Shown: in pieces, positions 24,733 through 33,100 of the stretch
How positions within the stretch are numbered: the first letter of the stretch is position 1
How the letters are laid out: every line of letters begins with the position of its first letter
Assembly (NCBI GenBank): GCA_013036995.1
Contig: JAAOXG010000016.1
Coordinates: forward strand, 165,025 to 229,024
From: Lacrimispora defluvii
GTDB taxonomy: Bacteria > Bacillota > Clostridia > Lachnospirales > Lachnospiraceae
Direction: 5' to 3'
Length of the DNA stretch: 64,000 nt
The notes under the pieces: model-generated
Told to the model about the DNA's origin: nothing
The model's database searches: none
The model's input: only the letters and a program-made list of their open reading frames with translations
Program-made: the position numbers and the translations under genes

Positions 24733-25408
24733 ACCGGTATCCCAGACCTCTGACAGTTACAATATGGGCCGGCTTTTGCCGGTCCTCTTCGATTTTACCG
24801 CGGAGACGGTTGATGTAAACCATAATGGCGTTATCATCAACTGCCACACTGTTTCCCCATACGTGCTCATAAATCATCTCTTTTGTATAAACCTGTCCTG
24901 GATGCTTTAAAAATAAGAGCATCAGGCTGCTTTCCTTGGAAGAGAGTATGATCTCTTCCCCTTTGTTATAAAAACGCATGGTGGAAGTGTTATAGGAAAA
25001 GGGACCGCATTCCAGAATATCGGAACTGTCCAGTACCTGATTCTTGTAGCGCCTTATGAGCGCCTTTACCTTGGCACCTAATACAAGCGGGCGGAAAGGC
25101 TTAGTGATATAATCATCGGCTCCCAGAGAAAGACCATATAAGGAATCGTAGTCCTCGTTCCGGCCGCTGACAATCATAACCGGCGTCTGTATTCCCTGGC
25201 TCCGAAGTTTCTTAATGACTTCAAAGCCTTCCATATCTCCCAGCATGACATCCATAAGGATCATATCATAGGTATGATTTTTTATACAGTTAAGAGCAGC
25301 AAGACCGCTGTCTGCCAGAGTAGTTTCTAAATCATTGCTGTGCATGACTTTCTCCAGCAGCTTTAAAACAGATGGATCATCATCTACGATTAATACTTTA
25401 TCAGACAT
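24722..25408 (-). CDS. OmpR-type response regulator
   Basis: 228 residues. The receiver domain (about 1-115) has acidic residues VDDD near 7-10, phosphoacceptor D in ILMDVMLGDMEG near 52, and the lysine in ITKPFRPL near 101. The winged-helix effector (about 130-228) ends with TVRGLGYRFIP. ATG 25408 lies after GGGGGA; a TTG four codons earlier is less likely. It is divergent from a hybrid histidine kinase gene, and convergent with citC. Citrate lyase genes in other bacteria are usually controlled by CitA/CitB (DcuS/DcuR-type); this pair is of a different type. Regulation of citrate genes is inferred from position. Confidence 0.9.
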   Translation of the reverse strand: MSDKVLIVDDDPSVLKLLEKVMHSNDLETTLADSGLAALNCIKNHTYDMILMDVMLGDMEGFEVIKKLRSQGIQTPVMIVSGRNEDYDSLYGLSLGADDYITKPFRPLVLGAKVKALIRRYKNQVLDSSDILECGPFSYNTSTMRFYNKGEEIILSSKESSLMLLFLKHPGQVYTKEMIYEHVWGNSVAVDDNAIMVYINRLRGKIEEDRQKPAHIVTVRGLGYRFIP

Positions 25409-25430
25409 AGCTTCCCCCAAATGAAAATCA

Positions 25431-25469
25431 TGTAGAATCTTATCGAAATATGTTATAATTTATTATAAT
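25431..25469. promoter_or_regulatory. Divergent promoter region between response regulator and hybrid kinase
   Basis: Two TATAAT hexamers occur on the plus strand (25454-25459 and 25464-25469); TGTAGA at 25431-25436 is 17 bases before the first. The same AT-rich stretch also reads TATAA-like on the minus strand. Precise starts cannot be assigned. Confidence 0.45.
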
Positions 25470-25520
25470 ATTAATAACAGAACAAGTCAATGAGGAAGAA
25501 TAAAACGAGGAGCTTTAATC

Positions 25521-27695
25521 ATGAAGAAAATAAAGGAAAATAGAAATTATACTGGAATATTTATCTGCTGTGCCATGGCAGCCGTTCTGATTATTTTCTG
25601 CTTCCTTGTTTTTGGAATCTGGAAGGAATATAAGGATGCCATTATTAACAATCAGAAGAAGCAGATGCTGTTAACAACCCAGAGCATGGGGGAGAATCTA
25701 AAAGTATTTATTGAAGGATATCAGGCAGATTTAAGTACGATTTATGATATTGTAGATGATAATTATAAAAAAACAGGAACCAGAGACTGGAGTATTATCA
25801 GTCAATATGTTTCCAATCATAAACGGTTTGTCTATGATGTGATTGTAGAAGATACTTCTGGAAAATTAATAAAAAGCATAAAAGGCTATGGTGTTGAGAA
25901 AACCTACTCGGTCACTGCAATTAGCAAGTCGGAGCAGTTTCTTCAGTGCAAACTGGAAAACGGTGATCTTTATCTGGTGTTAAAGCGCAATTTACCTGAC
26001 ATCGGATCCATTTCCATAGTTATTAATGAAAGAAGCTATTATAAGTCACTGGTTTCCAATATCCGCCTTGGAACCAACGGATATGTTGTCATAAAGGATT
26101 CTAAAGGCATCATTCTGGCCCATCCCCAGGAGAAACAGTGGGGAATTAATGTAATCACCGGCAGGAAAAAGATGTTTCCGGGCGTGAATTTAAACAGCCT
26201 GGAGCAGATGATAGACAAACAAAACCGTGGGGAAGAAGGTGTTTCTGAGTATTATTCTTATTGGTGGGTGGATCCGGGGGTCCCGGAAGTTAAAAAAATC
26301 AGCGCCTATTCACCGGCACATATCGGGGATGGATTCCTGGTTGTCAGTGCAGTGATTGATTACAATGATATCTATATACCAGTTGCAACCGGATTTTTTA
26401 AACTTGGACTTGTTTTTTTCTGTGCCATGGCAATTGTTCTGGGTCTGGTCATTTATATCGGAGATTTAAGGGTCCAGAAACGAAAGGATACAGAGGAAAT
26501 TGCATATTTGCTGGAACTGAATAAGATTCTGGAAGAAATTCACCAAAGTGAGGAAACCATTGCCCATCAGCAGAGGCTGCAGATTATGGGAACCATGACA
26601 GGGGGCATCGCCCATGAATTTAATAATCTTCTGACTCCCATTATGGGGTATGCAGAGCTTTTGATGATGGATTTGCCTGAGCGGTCAGAAAACTATGAAA
26701 ACGCCTCGGAGATTTATGAGGCATCGGCAAAAGCAAAGGAAATTATCCAGCAGATTTCATCATTAAGCAGAAAAAATATGGAAACTGCCTTTAAAAATCT
26801 TCATGGGGAAAAAGTGATAAAACGGGCGATAAAGATGGTTAGTTCTGTCTGCCCTACCAATATACATCTAAATGAAATGATTACTCTTCAGGAAGAGTGT
26901 TTTCTGGGCAATGAAACCCAGCTGAATCAGGTAATACTGAATATCTGTGTCAATGCCATTCATGCAATAGGACATAAAGAAGGAACCATATCCATATCCT
27001 GTCAGACCGTGGACCGGGAGGAACTGGCCCAGTATAAGCTTTCCACGCTGCCGGAGGGATGGGATCATTATATCCGGATTGATGTGGAAGACGATGGAGA
27101 AGGAATGAGTGATGAGGTGCTGAAACAAATATTTGACCCGTTTTTCACCACTAAGAAAAACGGCAAAGGGACAGGGCTTGGTCTGTCCCTGGTGGAGCAG
27201 ATTATTCACTCCCATAAAGGATATGTGTTTGCAGAAAGTACTCTGGGAAAAGGCAGTATCTTTCATCTGTACCTTCCTGTTAATGAACAGAAGGAACGGG
27301 AGGATCAGATCCAGCTGGAGGCCGGCGGGCCGGTTCTTCGCATTATGATTGTGGATGATAATCCCAAGGTTTTACGCCTTCTGGAAAAAAACTTCAGCCG
27401 GCTGAATGTACCACTAATCTCCTGTATGGATTTTGATGAGGCAAGAAGAGTTTTAAAAGAGCAGGGAGTGGATGCGGTTGTAACAGAGCAGTATGTCAAG
27501 GGAAAAAGCGGGGTGGATTTCTGTATGTCTTTGCAGGGACCATATCCGGGGGTGATCCGCATTCTTATGACTGACCGGGTTACAAAAGAGCTTATAGAGG
27601 CGAAGAAGCGGAGAATGATAGATGAATACATTGATAAGCCGGTTTCGGATTCCTCTATTTTAAAAGCAGTAAAGAATTTCAAAGATTTATATTAA
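25521..27695 (+). CDS. Hybrid sensor histidine kinase with degenerate receiver
   Basis: 724 residues. A first membrane helix (about 13-37) and a second (about 293-315) flank an extracellular dCache-like sensor (NIRLGTNGYVVIKDSKGIILAHP near 180). Then a HisKA domain with phosphoacceptor H365 in GGIAHEFNN, a HATPase (N-box NQVILNICVNAIHA, G1 DDGEGM, G2 GKGTGLGLSL), and a C-terminal receiver (about 608-722). In that receiver the expected phosphoacceptor aspartate is E656 (VVTEQYVKGKSG), while the DD pair and K706 remain. It is divergent from the OmpR-type regulator, its likely partner, and upstream of the CitMHS gene. The stimulus is probably an organic acid such as citrate (inference). Confidence 0.9.
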   Translation: MKKIKENRNYTGIFICCAMAAVLIIFCFLVFGIWKEYKDAIINNQKKQMLLTTQSMGENLKVFIEGYQADLSTIYDIVDDNYKKTGTRDWSIISQYVSNHKRFVYDVIVEDTSGKLIKSIKGYGVEKTYSVTAISKSEQFLQCKLENGDLYLVLKRNLPDIGSISIVINERSYYKSLVSNIRLGTNGYVVIKDSKGIILAHPQEKQWGINVITGRKKMFPGVNLNSLEQMIDKQNRGEEGVSEYYSYWWVDPGVPEVKKISAYSPAHIGDGFLVVSAVIDYNDIYIPVATGFFKLGLVFFCAMAIVLGLVIYIGDLRVQKRKDTEEIAYLLELNKILEEIHQSEETIAHQQRLQIMGTMTGGIAHEFNNLLTPIMGYAELLMMDLPERSENYENASEIYEASAKAKEIIQQISSLSRKNMETAFKNLHGEKVIKRAIKMVSSVCPTNIHLNEMITLQEECFLGNETQLNQVILNICVNAIHAIGHKEGTISISCQTVDREELAQYKLSTLPEGWDHYIRIDVEDDGEGMSDEVLKQIFDPFFTTKKNGKGTGLGLSLVEQIIHSHKGYVFAESTLGKGSIFHLYLPVNEQKEREDQIQLEAGGPVLRIMIVDDNPKVLRLLEKNFSRLNVPLISCMDFDEARRVLKEQGVDAVVTEQYVKGKSGVDFCMSLQGPYPGVIRILMTDRVTKELIEAKKRRMIDEYIDKPVSDSSILKAVKNFKDLY

Positions 27696-27698
27696 ATC

Positions 27699-27784
27699 AA
27701 AAGTCCAATCTTAACAACTTTTAATTTTTCTCTTAAAGAAATGAAAGGGAGAAGATGTGAGGCTGTAAGGTTGGACTTTTATAA
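27699..27784 (+). terminator. Long-loop hairpin between the hybrid kinase and CitMHS genes
   Basis: AAAAGTCCAATCTTA (27699-27713) pairs with TAAGGTTGGACTTTT (27766-27780), with one G-T pair and a loop of 52 bases, followed by ATAATTTCC. The tail is poor in T beyond the stem, so it may be a weak terminator, an attenuator or an RNA structure in the CitMHS leader. Confidence 0.55.
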
Positions 27785-27821
27785 TTTCCTCATAAACAAA
27801 ATATAGAGGAGGAAGAAAAAC

Positions 27822-29159
27822 ATGAATGAGACAATGCTTGCATTATTAGGATTTGCAACCATTATCATGATCATTGTTTTACTGCTGAGAAATGTTACTG
27901 TTCCGGCTCTGGCATTCATCGGAGTATCCTGTGTCAGTGCGCTGATTCTGGTATTAACAGGAACCTTTACAGTCAAAGAAGTTGGGGATTTTATTAAGGC
28001 GGGGGTTGCTGATGTGCATTCCACTGCTGCACTGTTCATATTTTCCGTATTATTTTTCGGAATTATGACGGATGCGGGTATGTTTGACAGCATCATCAAT
28101 GCTTTAATGAAAAAAGTGGGGCACAATGTAATTGGTGTTGCGTTTATGACCTGTATTATTGCAATGATTGGTCACCTGGACGGAGGCGGAGCTTCTACGT
28201 TCCTGATCACCATACCGGCTATGCTTCCGATTTACAAAAAGCTGAAAATGCGTCCTACCACGCTGCTTTTAATCTGCGTAACAGCTATGGGCGTTATGAA
28301 TTTACTTCCATGGGGCGGCCCTACCATGCGTGCTGCTTCTGTTCTTGGAATTGAAGCCAATGTGCTTTGGATGAGAATTCTTCCGATGCAGGCAGTTGGT
28401 ATTGTAATTGCGTTATTTACCGCATTCTTCTGGGGTATGATGGAGAAAAAGCGTGGTGCAGGAATTGACAGTACGCTGGAGATTGATGATTATGAAATGC
28501 TGGAAGAAAGCGCTTCTACCAGTGAACTGGGTGATCTTGCAAGACCAAAGCTTTTATTCTTTAACATAGCTCTTACCCTGCTTGTTATTTATTGTCTTGT
28601 ATTTTTAAAGGTTCCATCTTACTTAACTTTCATGGTGGGCTGTGTAATTGCACTTCTGGTGAACTATCCGGGAGCTAAACTGCAGAATAAGATTATTAAA
28701 TCTCATTCCGGCCCTGCTCTTATGATGGCTTCTACCATTCTTGCAGCCGGTGTATTTTTAGGCGTGCTGGAGCAGAGTGAAATCATGAACCATATGGCTA
28801 ATATTCTTGCTTCATTCATTCCTCAGTCTATGGGTCATTTTATGCCTCTGATTATTGGCGTTTTATCTGTACCGCTGACAATGCTGTTCTGTACGGATTC
28901 TTATTTCTACGGACTGCTTCCGGTTCTTATCAGTGTAGGAAACAGCTTTGGAGTAGATCCTGTTCATACCGCAATTGCCATGGTAGTATGCCGCAACTGT
29001 GCAACCTTCATCAGCCCGGTGGTTCCGGCCACTTTCCTTGGTGTCGGTCTTGCTGGTGTTGAGATCAAAGACCATATAAAGAATTCGTTCCTTTGGATCT
29101 GGGGTGTCAGCCTCGTATGTCTGGTTGCCGGCGTTGTGCTTGGTGTCATTACATTTTAG
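27822..29159 (+). CDS. CitMHS family citrate-metal:proton symporter
   Basis: 445 residues with about 11-12 membrane segments. The family pattern shows in LLGFATIIMIIVLLLRNVTVPALAFIG at the N-terminus, IGHLDGGGASTFLITIPAMLPIYKKL near 110-136, MNLLPWGGPTMRAA near 160, and CRNCATFISPVVPATFLG near the end. CitM/CitH in Bacillus import citrate bound to Mg2+ or Ca2+. GGAGGAAG lies upstream. Its position after the citrate lyase operon and two-component genes fits citrate supply for lyase. Its own hairpin-containing leader (27699-27784) may regulate it. Confidence 0.92.
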   Translation: MNETMLALLGFATIIMIIVLLLRNVTVPALAFIGVSCVSALILVLTGTFTVKEVGDFIKAGVADVHSTAALFIFSVLFFGIMTDAGMFDSIINALMKKVGHNVIGVAFMTCIIAMIGHLDGGGASTFLITIPAMLPIYKKLKMRPTTLLLICVTAMGVMNLLPWGGPTMRAASVLGIEANVLWMRILPMQAVGIVIALFTAFFWGMMEKKRGAGIDSTLEIDDYEMLEESASTSELGDLARPKLLFFNIALTLLVIYCLVFLKVPSYLTFMVGCVIALLVNYPGAKLQNKIIKSHSGPALMMASTILAAGVFLGVLEQSEIMNHMANILASFIPQSMGHFMPLIIGVLSVPLTMLFCTDSYFYGLLPVLISVGNSFGVDPVHTAIAMVVCRNCATFISPVVPATFLGVGLAGVEIKDHIKNSFLWIWGVSLVCLVAGVVLGVITF

Positions 29160-29179
29160 TTGAAATATCTCCTAAGAAT

Positions 29180-29211
29180 AACGGGGCTGCAATATGCAGC
29201 CCCGTTAAAAT
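29180..29211 (+). terminator. Terminator 1 after the CitMHS gene
   Basis: AACGGGGCTGCA/TGCAGCCCCGTT form a perfect 12-bp stem with a 3-base loop, followed by AAAATTT. The T-run is short, so a second hairpin downstream probably completes the job. Confidence 0.7.
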
Positions 29212-29222
29212 TTACTTCATTA

Positions 29223-29272
29223 AAAAATGCGTTCTGAAATGCTTGTATCAGCAGTCAGAACGCATTTTTATT
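29223..29272. terminator. Terminator 2, bidirectional
   Basis: AAAAATGCGTTCTGA (29223-29237) and TCAGAACGCATTTTT (29255-29269) are a perfect 15-bp inverted repeat, with T-runs on both strands. It lies between CitMHS and the convergent carbonic anhydrase gene. Confidence 0.92.
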
Positions 29273-29821
29273 TTATGAGGCGCTGACAGGATCCAGCCTG
29301 CCGCAGGAAATATCCATAACAAAGCCTTTTATGATAACACCGGAAGGCATAAGTGGATGCTCTTTTAACAGAGAAACAGAGCGCTTAACAGAAGCTTTTG
29401 AATCCTCAAAGCCCTGAAACAGGTTTTCAAAATCAAACCCCATTTCCCTTTGATTTTGTATTGTTTCTCTTGTAATGCCCCGCTGCACTAAACGGGTAAT
29501 AATGGATTCTGAACTGACAGATGCGGCCCCGCAGTCAGTATGGCCAATTACCATGATCTCTTCCACACCAAAATCCAGTATGGCAATCAGCAGGCTCCGG
29601 ATTGTACTGTCACAAGGATCCAAGATCAGTCCGCCGGCGTTTTTAATTAATTTCACGTCTCCGTTATGAATGCCCAGAGCCGCTGGAAGAAGCTCTACCA
29701 GCCTTGTATCCATACAGGATAATATGGCAAGCCTTTTTCGGGGATATTTGTTGGTATTAAAGCGTTTATAGAAACCGCTGTTTACAAAGATATCATTGTA
29801 TTTCATAATTTCCTCAATCAT
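29273..29821 (-). CDS. Beta-class carbonic anhydrase
   Basis: 182 residues, a short beta-CA. Zinc and catalytic residues are C36, D38 and R40 in SCMDTR, and H94 and C97 in GHTDCG. It interconverts CO2 and bicarbonate in the cytoplasm, which serves carboxylases in anaerobes and pH balance. AAGGAGGCAGATT precedes the ATG at 29821. It is convergent with the CitMHS gene, and no operon partner is visible. A link with citrate or oxaloacetate metabolism is only positional. Confidence 0.9.
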   Translation of the reverse strand: MIEEIMKYNDIFVNSGFYKRFNTNKYPRKRLAILSCMDTRLVELLPAALGIHNGDVKLIKNAGGLILDPCDSTIRSLLIAILDFGVEEIMVIGHTDCGAASVSSESIITRLVQRGITRETIQNQREMGFDFENLFQGFEDSKASVKRSVSLLKEHPLMPSGVIIKGFVMDISCGRLDPVSAS

Positions 29822-29951
29822 AATCTGCCTCCTTTTATATGGTGTCAGGTTAATGATAGAGGTTTAATCTTAAAGGGGACTTATATTTCTCCTTAAAGAT
29901 TATTTAGCTTGGAAGGTCAAATGTGCTTTGAAAATGAAAAATGTCGAAAAA

Positions 29952-29965
29952 TGTAAGTGCTTAAC
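29952..29965. promoter_or_regulatory. Weak cre-like site
   Basis: TGTAAGTGCTTAAC resembles the CcpA cre palindrome (TGTAAGCGCTTACA) with two to three mismatches, including the central CG. It lies 227 bases upstream of the pectinase gene, in the 357-base gap 29822-30178, which otherwise holds only AT-rich sequence, a promoter and the stronger cre. Confidence 0.35.
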
Positions 29966-30107
29966 CGACCTTGTTTAATGAAAAAACCAATAAAAACACA
30001 AGTGAAAATATGCATAAAAACGACAAATTGTAAAAGCGTTATTTGGAAAAAATTGGCGTTAACATATAAAAATGTTGTCATTATTTACCAAAATCGCATA
30101 AGTAAGC

Positions 30108-30136
30108 TTGATTAATTTGAAAGAGAGTTGTAAAAT
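30108..30136 (+). promoter_or_regulatory. Sigma-A promoter of the pectinase gene
   Basis: TTGATT (30108-30113), 17-base spacer and TAAAAT (30131-30136). The predicted start is at about 30143, inside the cre site. Confidence 0.65.
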
Positions 30137-30141
30137 TCTGC

Positions 30142-30155
30142 TGTAAGCGCTTACA
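30142..30155. promoter_or_regulatory. cre site (CcpA) overlapping the pectinase transcription start
   Basis: TGTAAGCGCTTACA is a perfect 14-base palindrome matching the catabolite-responsive element consensus. It begins 5 bases after the -10 element and covers the predicted start site, the position expected for carbon catabolite repression of the pectinase gene. Confidence 0.8.
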
Positions 30156-30178
30156 TTATATAATGGGAGGAAATAAGT

Positions 30179-33100
30179 ATGAATGCTTTGCGAAAACAAT
30201 GCAGGAGGGGTGTAGCTGTGCTTTTAGCAGTTGCCATGCTGCCGCAGTGGGGGATGCCCGGCGGCGGTCTGGCACATGCAGAACTCTTAAAGGAAATGGA
30301 GGATAGGGATTATGCCACACCGTCAGAAGCGGCGGAAGTGTTAACTGCCACACCTTCCAATGCTGAAGTTTCACTGTCTGTTGAAACCGCTTCCCCATCC
30401 AATGCCAGTCTGACACTTGCAGAGGTAAAACATTACAGCGCGTCAGAGGGGAGCTGCGACGTGACCAACTTAAGAGTTCCCACACTGGCCTATGACGACA
30501 CATCAATTACACTGGTATGGGACAAGCCGGAGAATTATGCGGACGTTGCCAACTACTACGTATACTTAAATGATGTGAAACTTGGTGATGCAAGAAGTAA
30601 TTTTGCCAGTCATGCAGACTGGGCATCTGTTTACATGAAAGCATTTTACGATTATTACCAGGAAAAAAACATCGATATGGTAAACGTAGATATTCATTCG
30701 TTCCGTGCAGACGGTCTGAAACCGGATACGGATTACAACTTTTCTGTAGTGGCGGTGGATAGGGCAGGAGAGGAGCTTGGCAGCCGTGCAAGTATCTCCT
30801 GGTCAACAACCAGCAAACCGGAATTGTTTGACATTACGGATTATGGTGCAAAGCGGTCAGAAGAGGGATTTACCTCCATTGATGAGGAGAAAAATGCGTT
30901 TACAGTAGCCAATACCAAGGCAATCCAGGATGCCATTGATGCCTGTTCAAAAGGAGGAAAGGTTGTAGTTCCAGAGGGGATTTTTATGACTGGAGCCTTA
31001 TATTTAAAGAGCAACATAACTCTTGAACTTTCTGAAGGGGCAGTGCTGTTCGGATCACCAAATGTAGATCATTATGATCAGAATTATCTGCTTTATCCCT
31101 ATTCCACAGATACAAGATCCTGGGCACTGATCAATACCTACAGTGCAGATGAGGAAGGCGGATTTGAGAATATCCGGATTGTGGGAAAGGGTACTATTTA
31201 TGGGAATGGTTGGAAATATGGTTCGGGAACGGTTCCTGCCACAGACGGAAGCGGATATCTTCCTGCCATTCAACCACGGCAGAGCGGAGATCCGGACTGG
31301 ACAAAAGGGGAATTTTCCAAATATGCCTTAAAAGGTTTTGTGGGAAGAAAAGATAAGAATTACAATGACATGAACCTTGGAATTCTAGCCCAAAGTGCCT
31401 TTGACAATGGTAAAAGCAATGGACTTAGCAATACCTCAGCTTATGCCACCAGACCCAATCTCATTGTGCTTCGAAATGTAAATGGAGTTTACATTGAGGG
31501 AATCACTGCAGAAAATCCTGCATTTCACACAATAGCAGTTCTTGACAGTGAAAATGTGGTTTCCGAAAACGTAAAATACATTACTTACGATGCAAACAAT
31601 GCGGATGGAATCGAGCTTGGCAATACCCAGAACGCCATGGTCTTTAACAATTTCTTTGATACTGGGGATGACGGGATCAATTTTGCAACCGGAATGGGGA
31701 AAGGTGTGCAGGATACAGATCAGAAGCCGTCAAGCGGAATCTGGACATTTAACAATTTTCTGAGGGAATGCCATGGCGGCGCAATTGCAGCAGGAAGCCA
31801 TACGGGAGCAGGCATTGGCAGTATGCTTGTGGAGGACAATGTTTTAAATCACAGTGATATGCCGTTCCGTTTTAAGAGTGCACCTGTAAACGGGGGCGGA
31901 ATCTATGATGTACTGATTCGAGACTGTGCGGTGGGGGATGCCCAAAAGGTATTCACCTTTAATACGACTTATAGTGATGCGAACCAGGCTATGACTGTGG
32001 AACCGGCAGATAAGCCGGCAGAGTTTTACAACATTGATGCATTCCGCATCACAGCGGACACCATCACAAAAAACACCATTGATATTGTGGCAGATGTGGA
32101 TGACCAGATGCCTTATAAACCCGTACATAACCACCATGATCTTTATTTCCAGGACATAACATTTACTAATATTGACACAAAGCTTGCAAAGAGCTCTGAA
32201 ATCTTACAAGGAGCTTCCAATGTTACCTTTAATAATGTGGTAATGAACTGGAAGAATATTGAAAAAGGGTCAGATGATGCAACAGCAGAAAGCTATCAGG
32301 CATGGGCGGATATCAGCGCCTGCAGCGATTTGAATTTTATCGGTACAACTACACAGTCAGTAAATTCCTATGATGCAATGTCAAAGCCCGCCTGGCCAGA
32401 GGACGCAGCCGTGCTTGCCAGTGCATCGGAAGCAACTAAGAGTGGATCTGAGCGGAAAGTAACATTAAAATGGCCTGCTGCCAGGGATGGGGATCAGGTG
32501 GCAGGTAAAGGAGAAATTGCCGGGTATATCGTGGAAACATACCTGGAAGATGAGTTAATCGACAAAACAAAACCAGTAAGCGGGACATCCTGTGAAATCG
32601 GGGGACTTTCACCGGATACCTGTTACTTATTTAAGGTTTATGGTGTCGATCAGACAGGAAACAGGACACCAGAGCTGGCGTATGAAGTAACCACAACAGA
32701 GGGAGAGGATCCGGAGTTAAAAGAACCGGAATCCAGTCAGGTTACATTCAGCGGAGTGGGGTACACCTGGGCGACTGCTAAGTTTGCAGCCAGTAAGGAT
32801 CCACGGGTCAGAGGATACCGGGCATACGCAGACGGGGAGCTGGCAGCTACCGTTTATAAATATCAGCTTGCCGATCCAAAAGCCAGTAACGTAAGTATGA
32901 CCATCGGAAGAATGATGGAGGAAAGCAATGAAATAACCGTTGAGGCATTCAGTGACTCAGGACAGACTTATGAGTATAAGGAAAAAACAGTTAAGACAAT
33001 GAAAAACTACGATTACAAAGCTCCAGTATGGGAATCGGATGCCCTTAAAGCGACTGTTACAGGGGAGAATGTGCTCCTGACATGGAAGGCACCGGAGGAT

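Noticed and set aside
30159..30164. A perfect TATAAT just before the pectinase gene
   Set aside because: It would start transcription at about 30171, past the ribosome site GGGAGG (30165-30170). The upstream TTGATT-17-TAAAAT is better placed.
29822..30178. AT-rich 357-base gap considered as a site for a small RNA or riboswitch
   Set aside because: Only a promoter and cre sites are clear; I found no conserved riboswitch core or strong hairpin.
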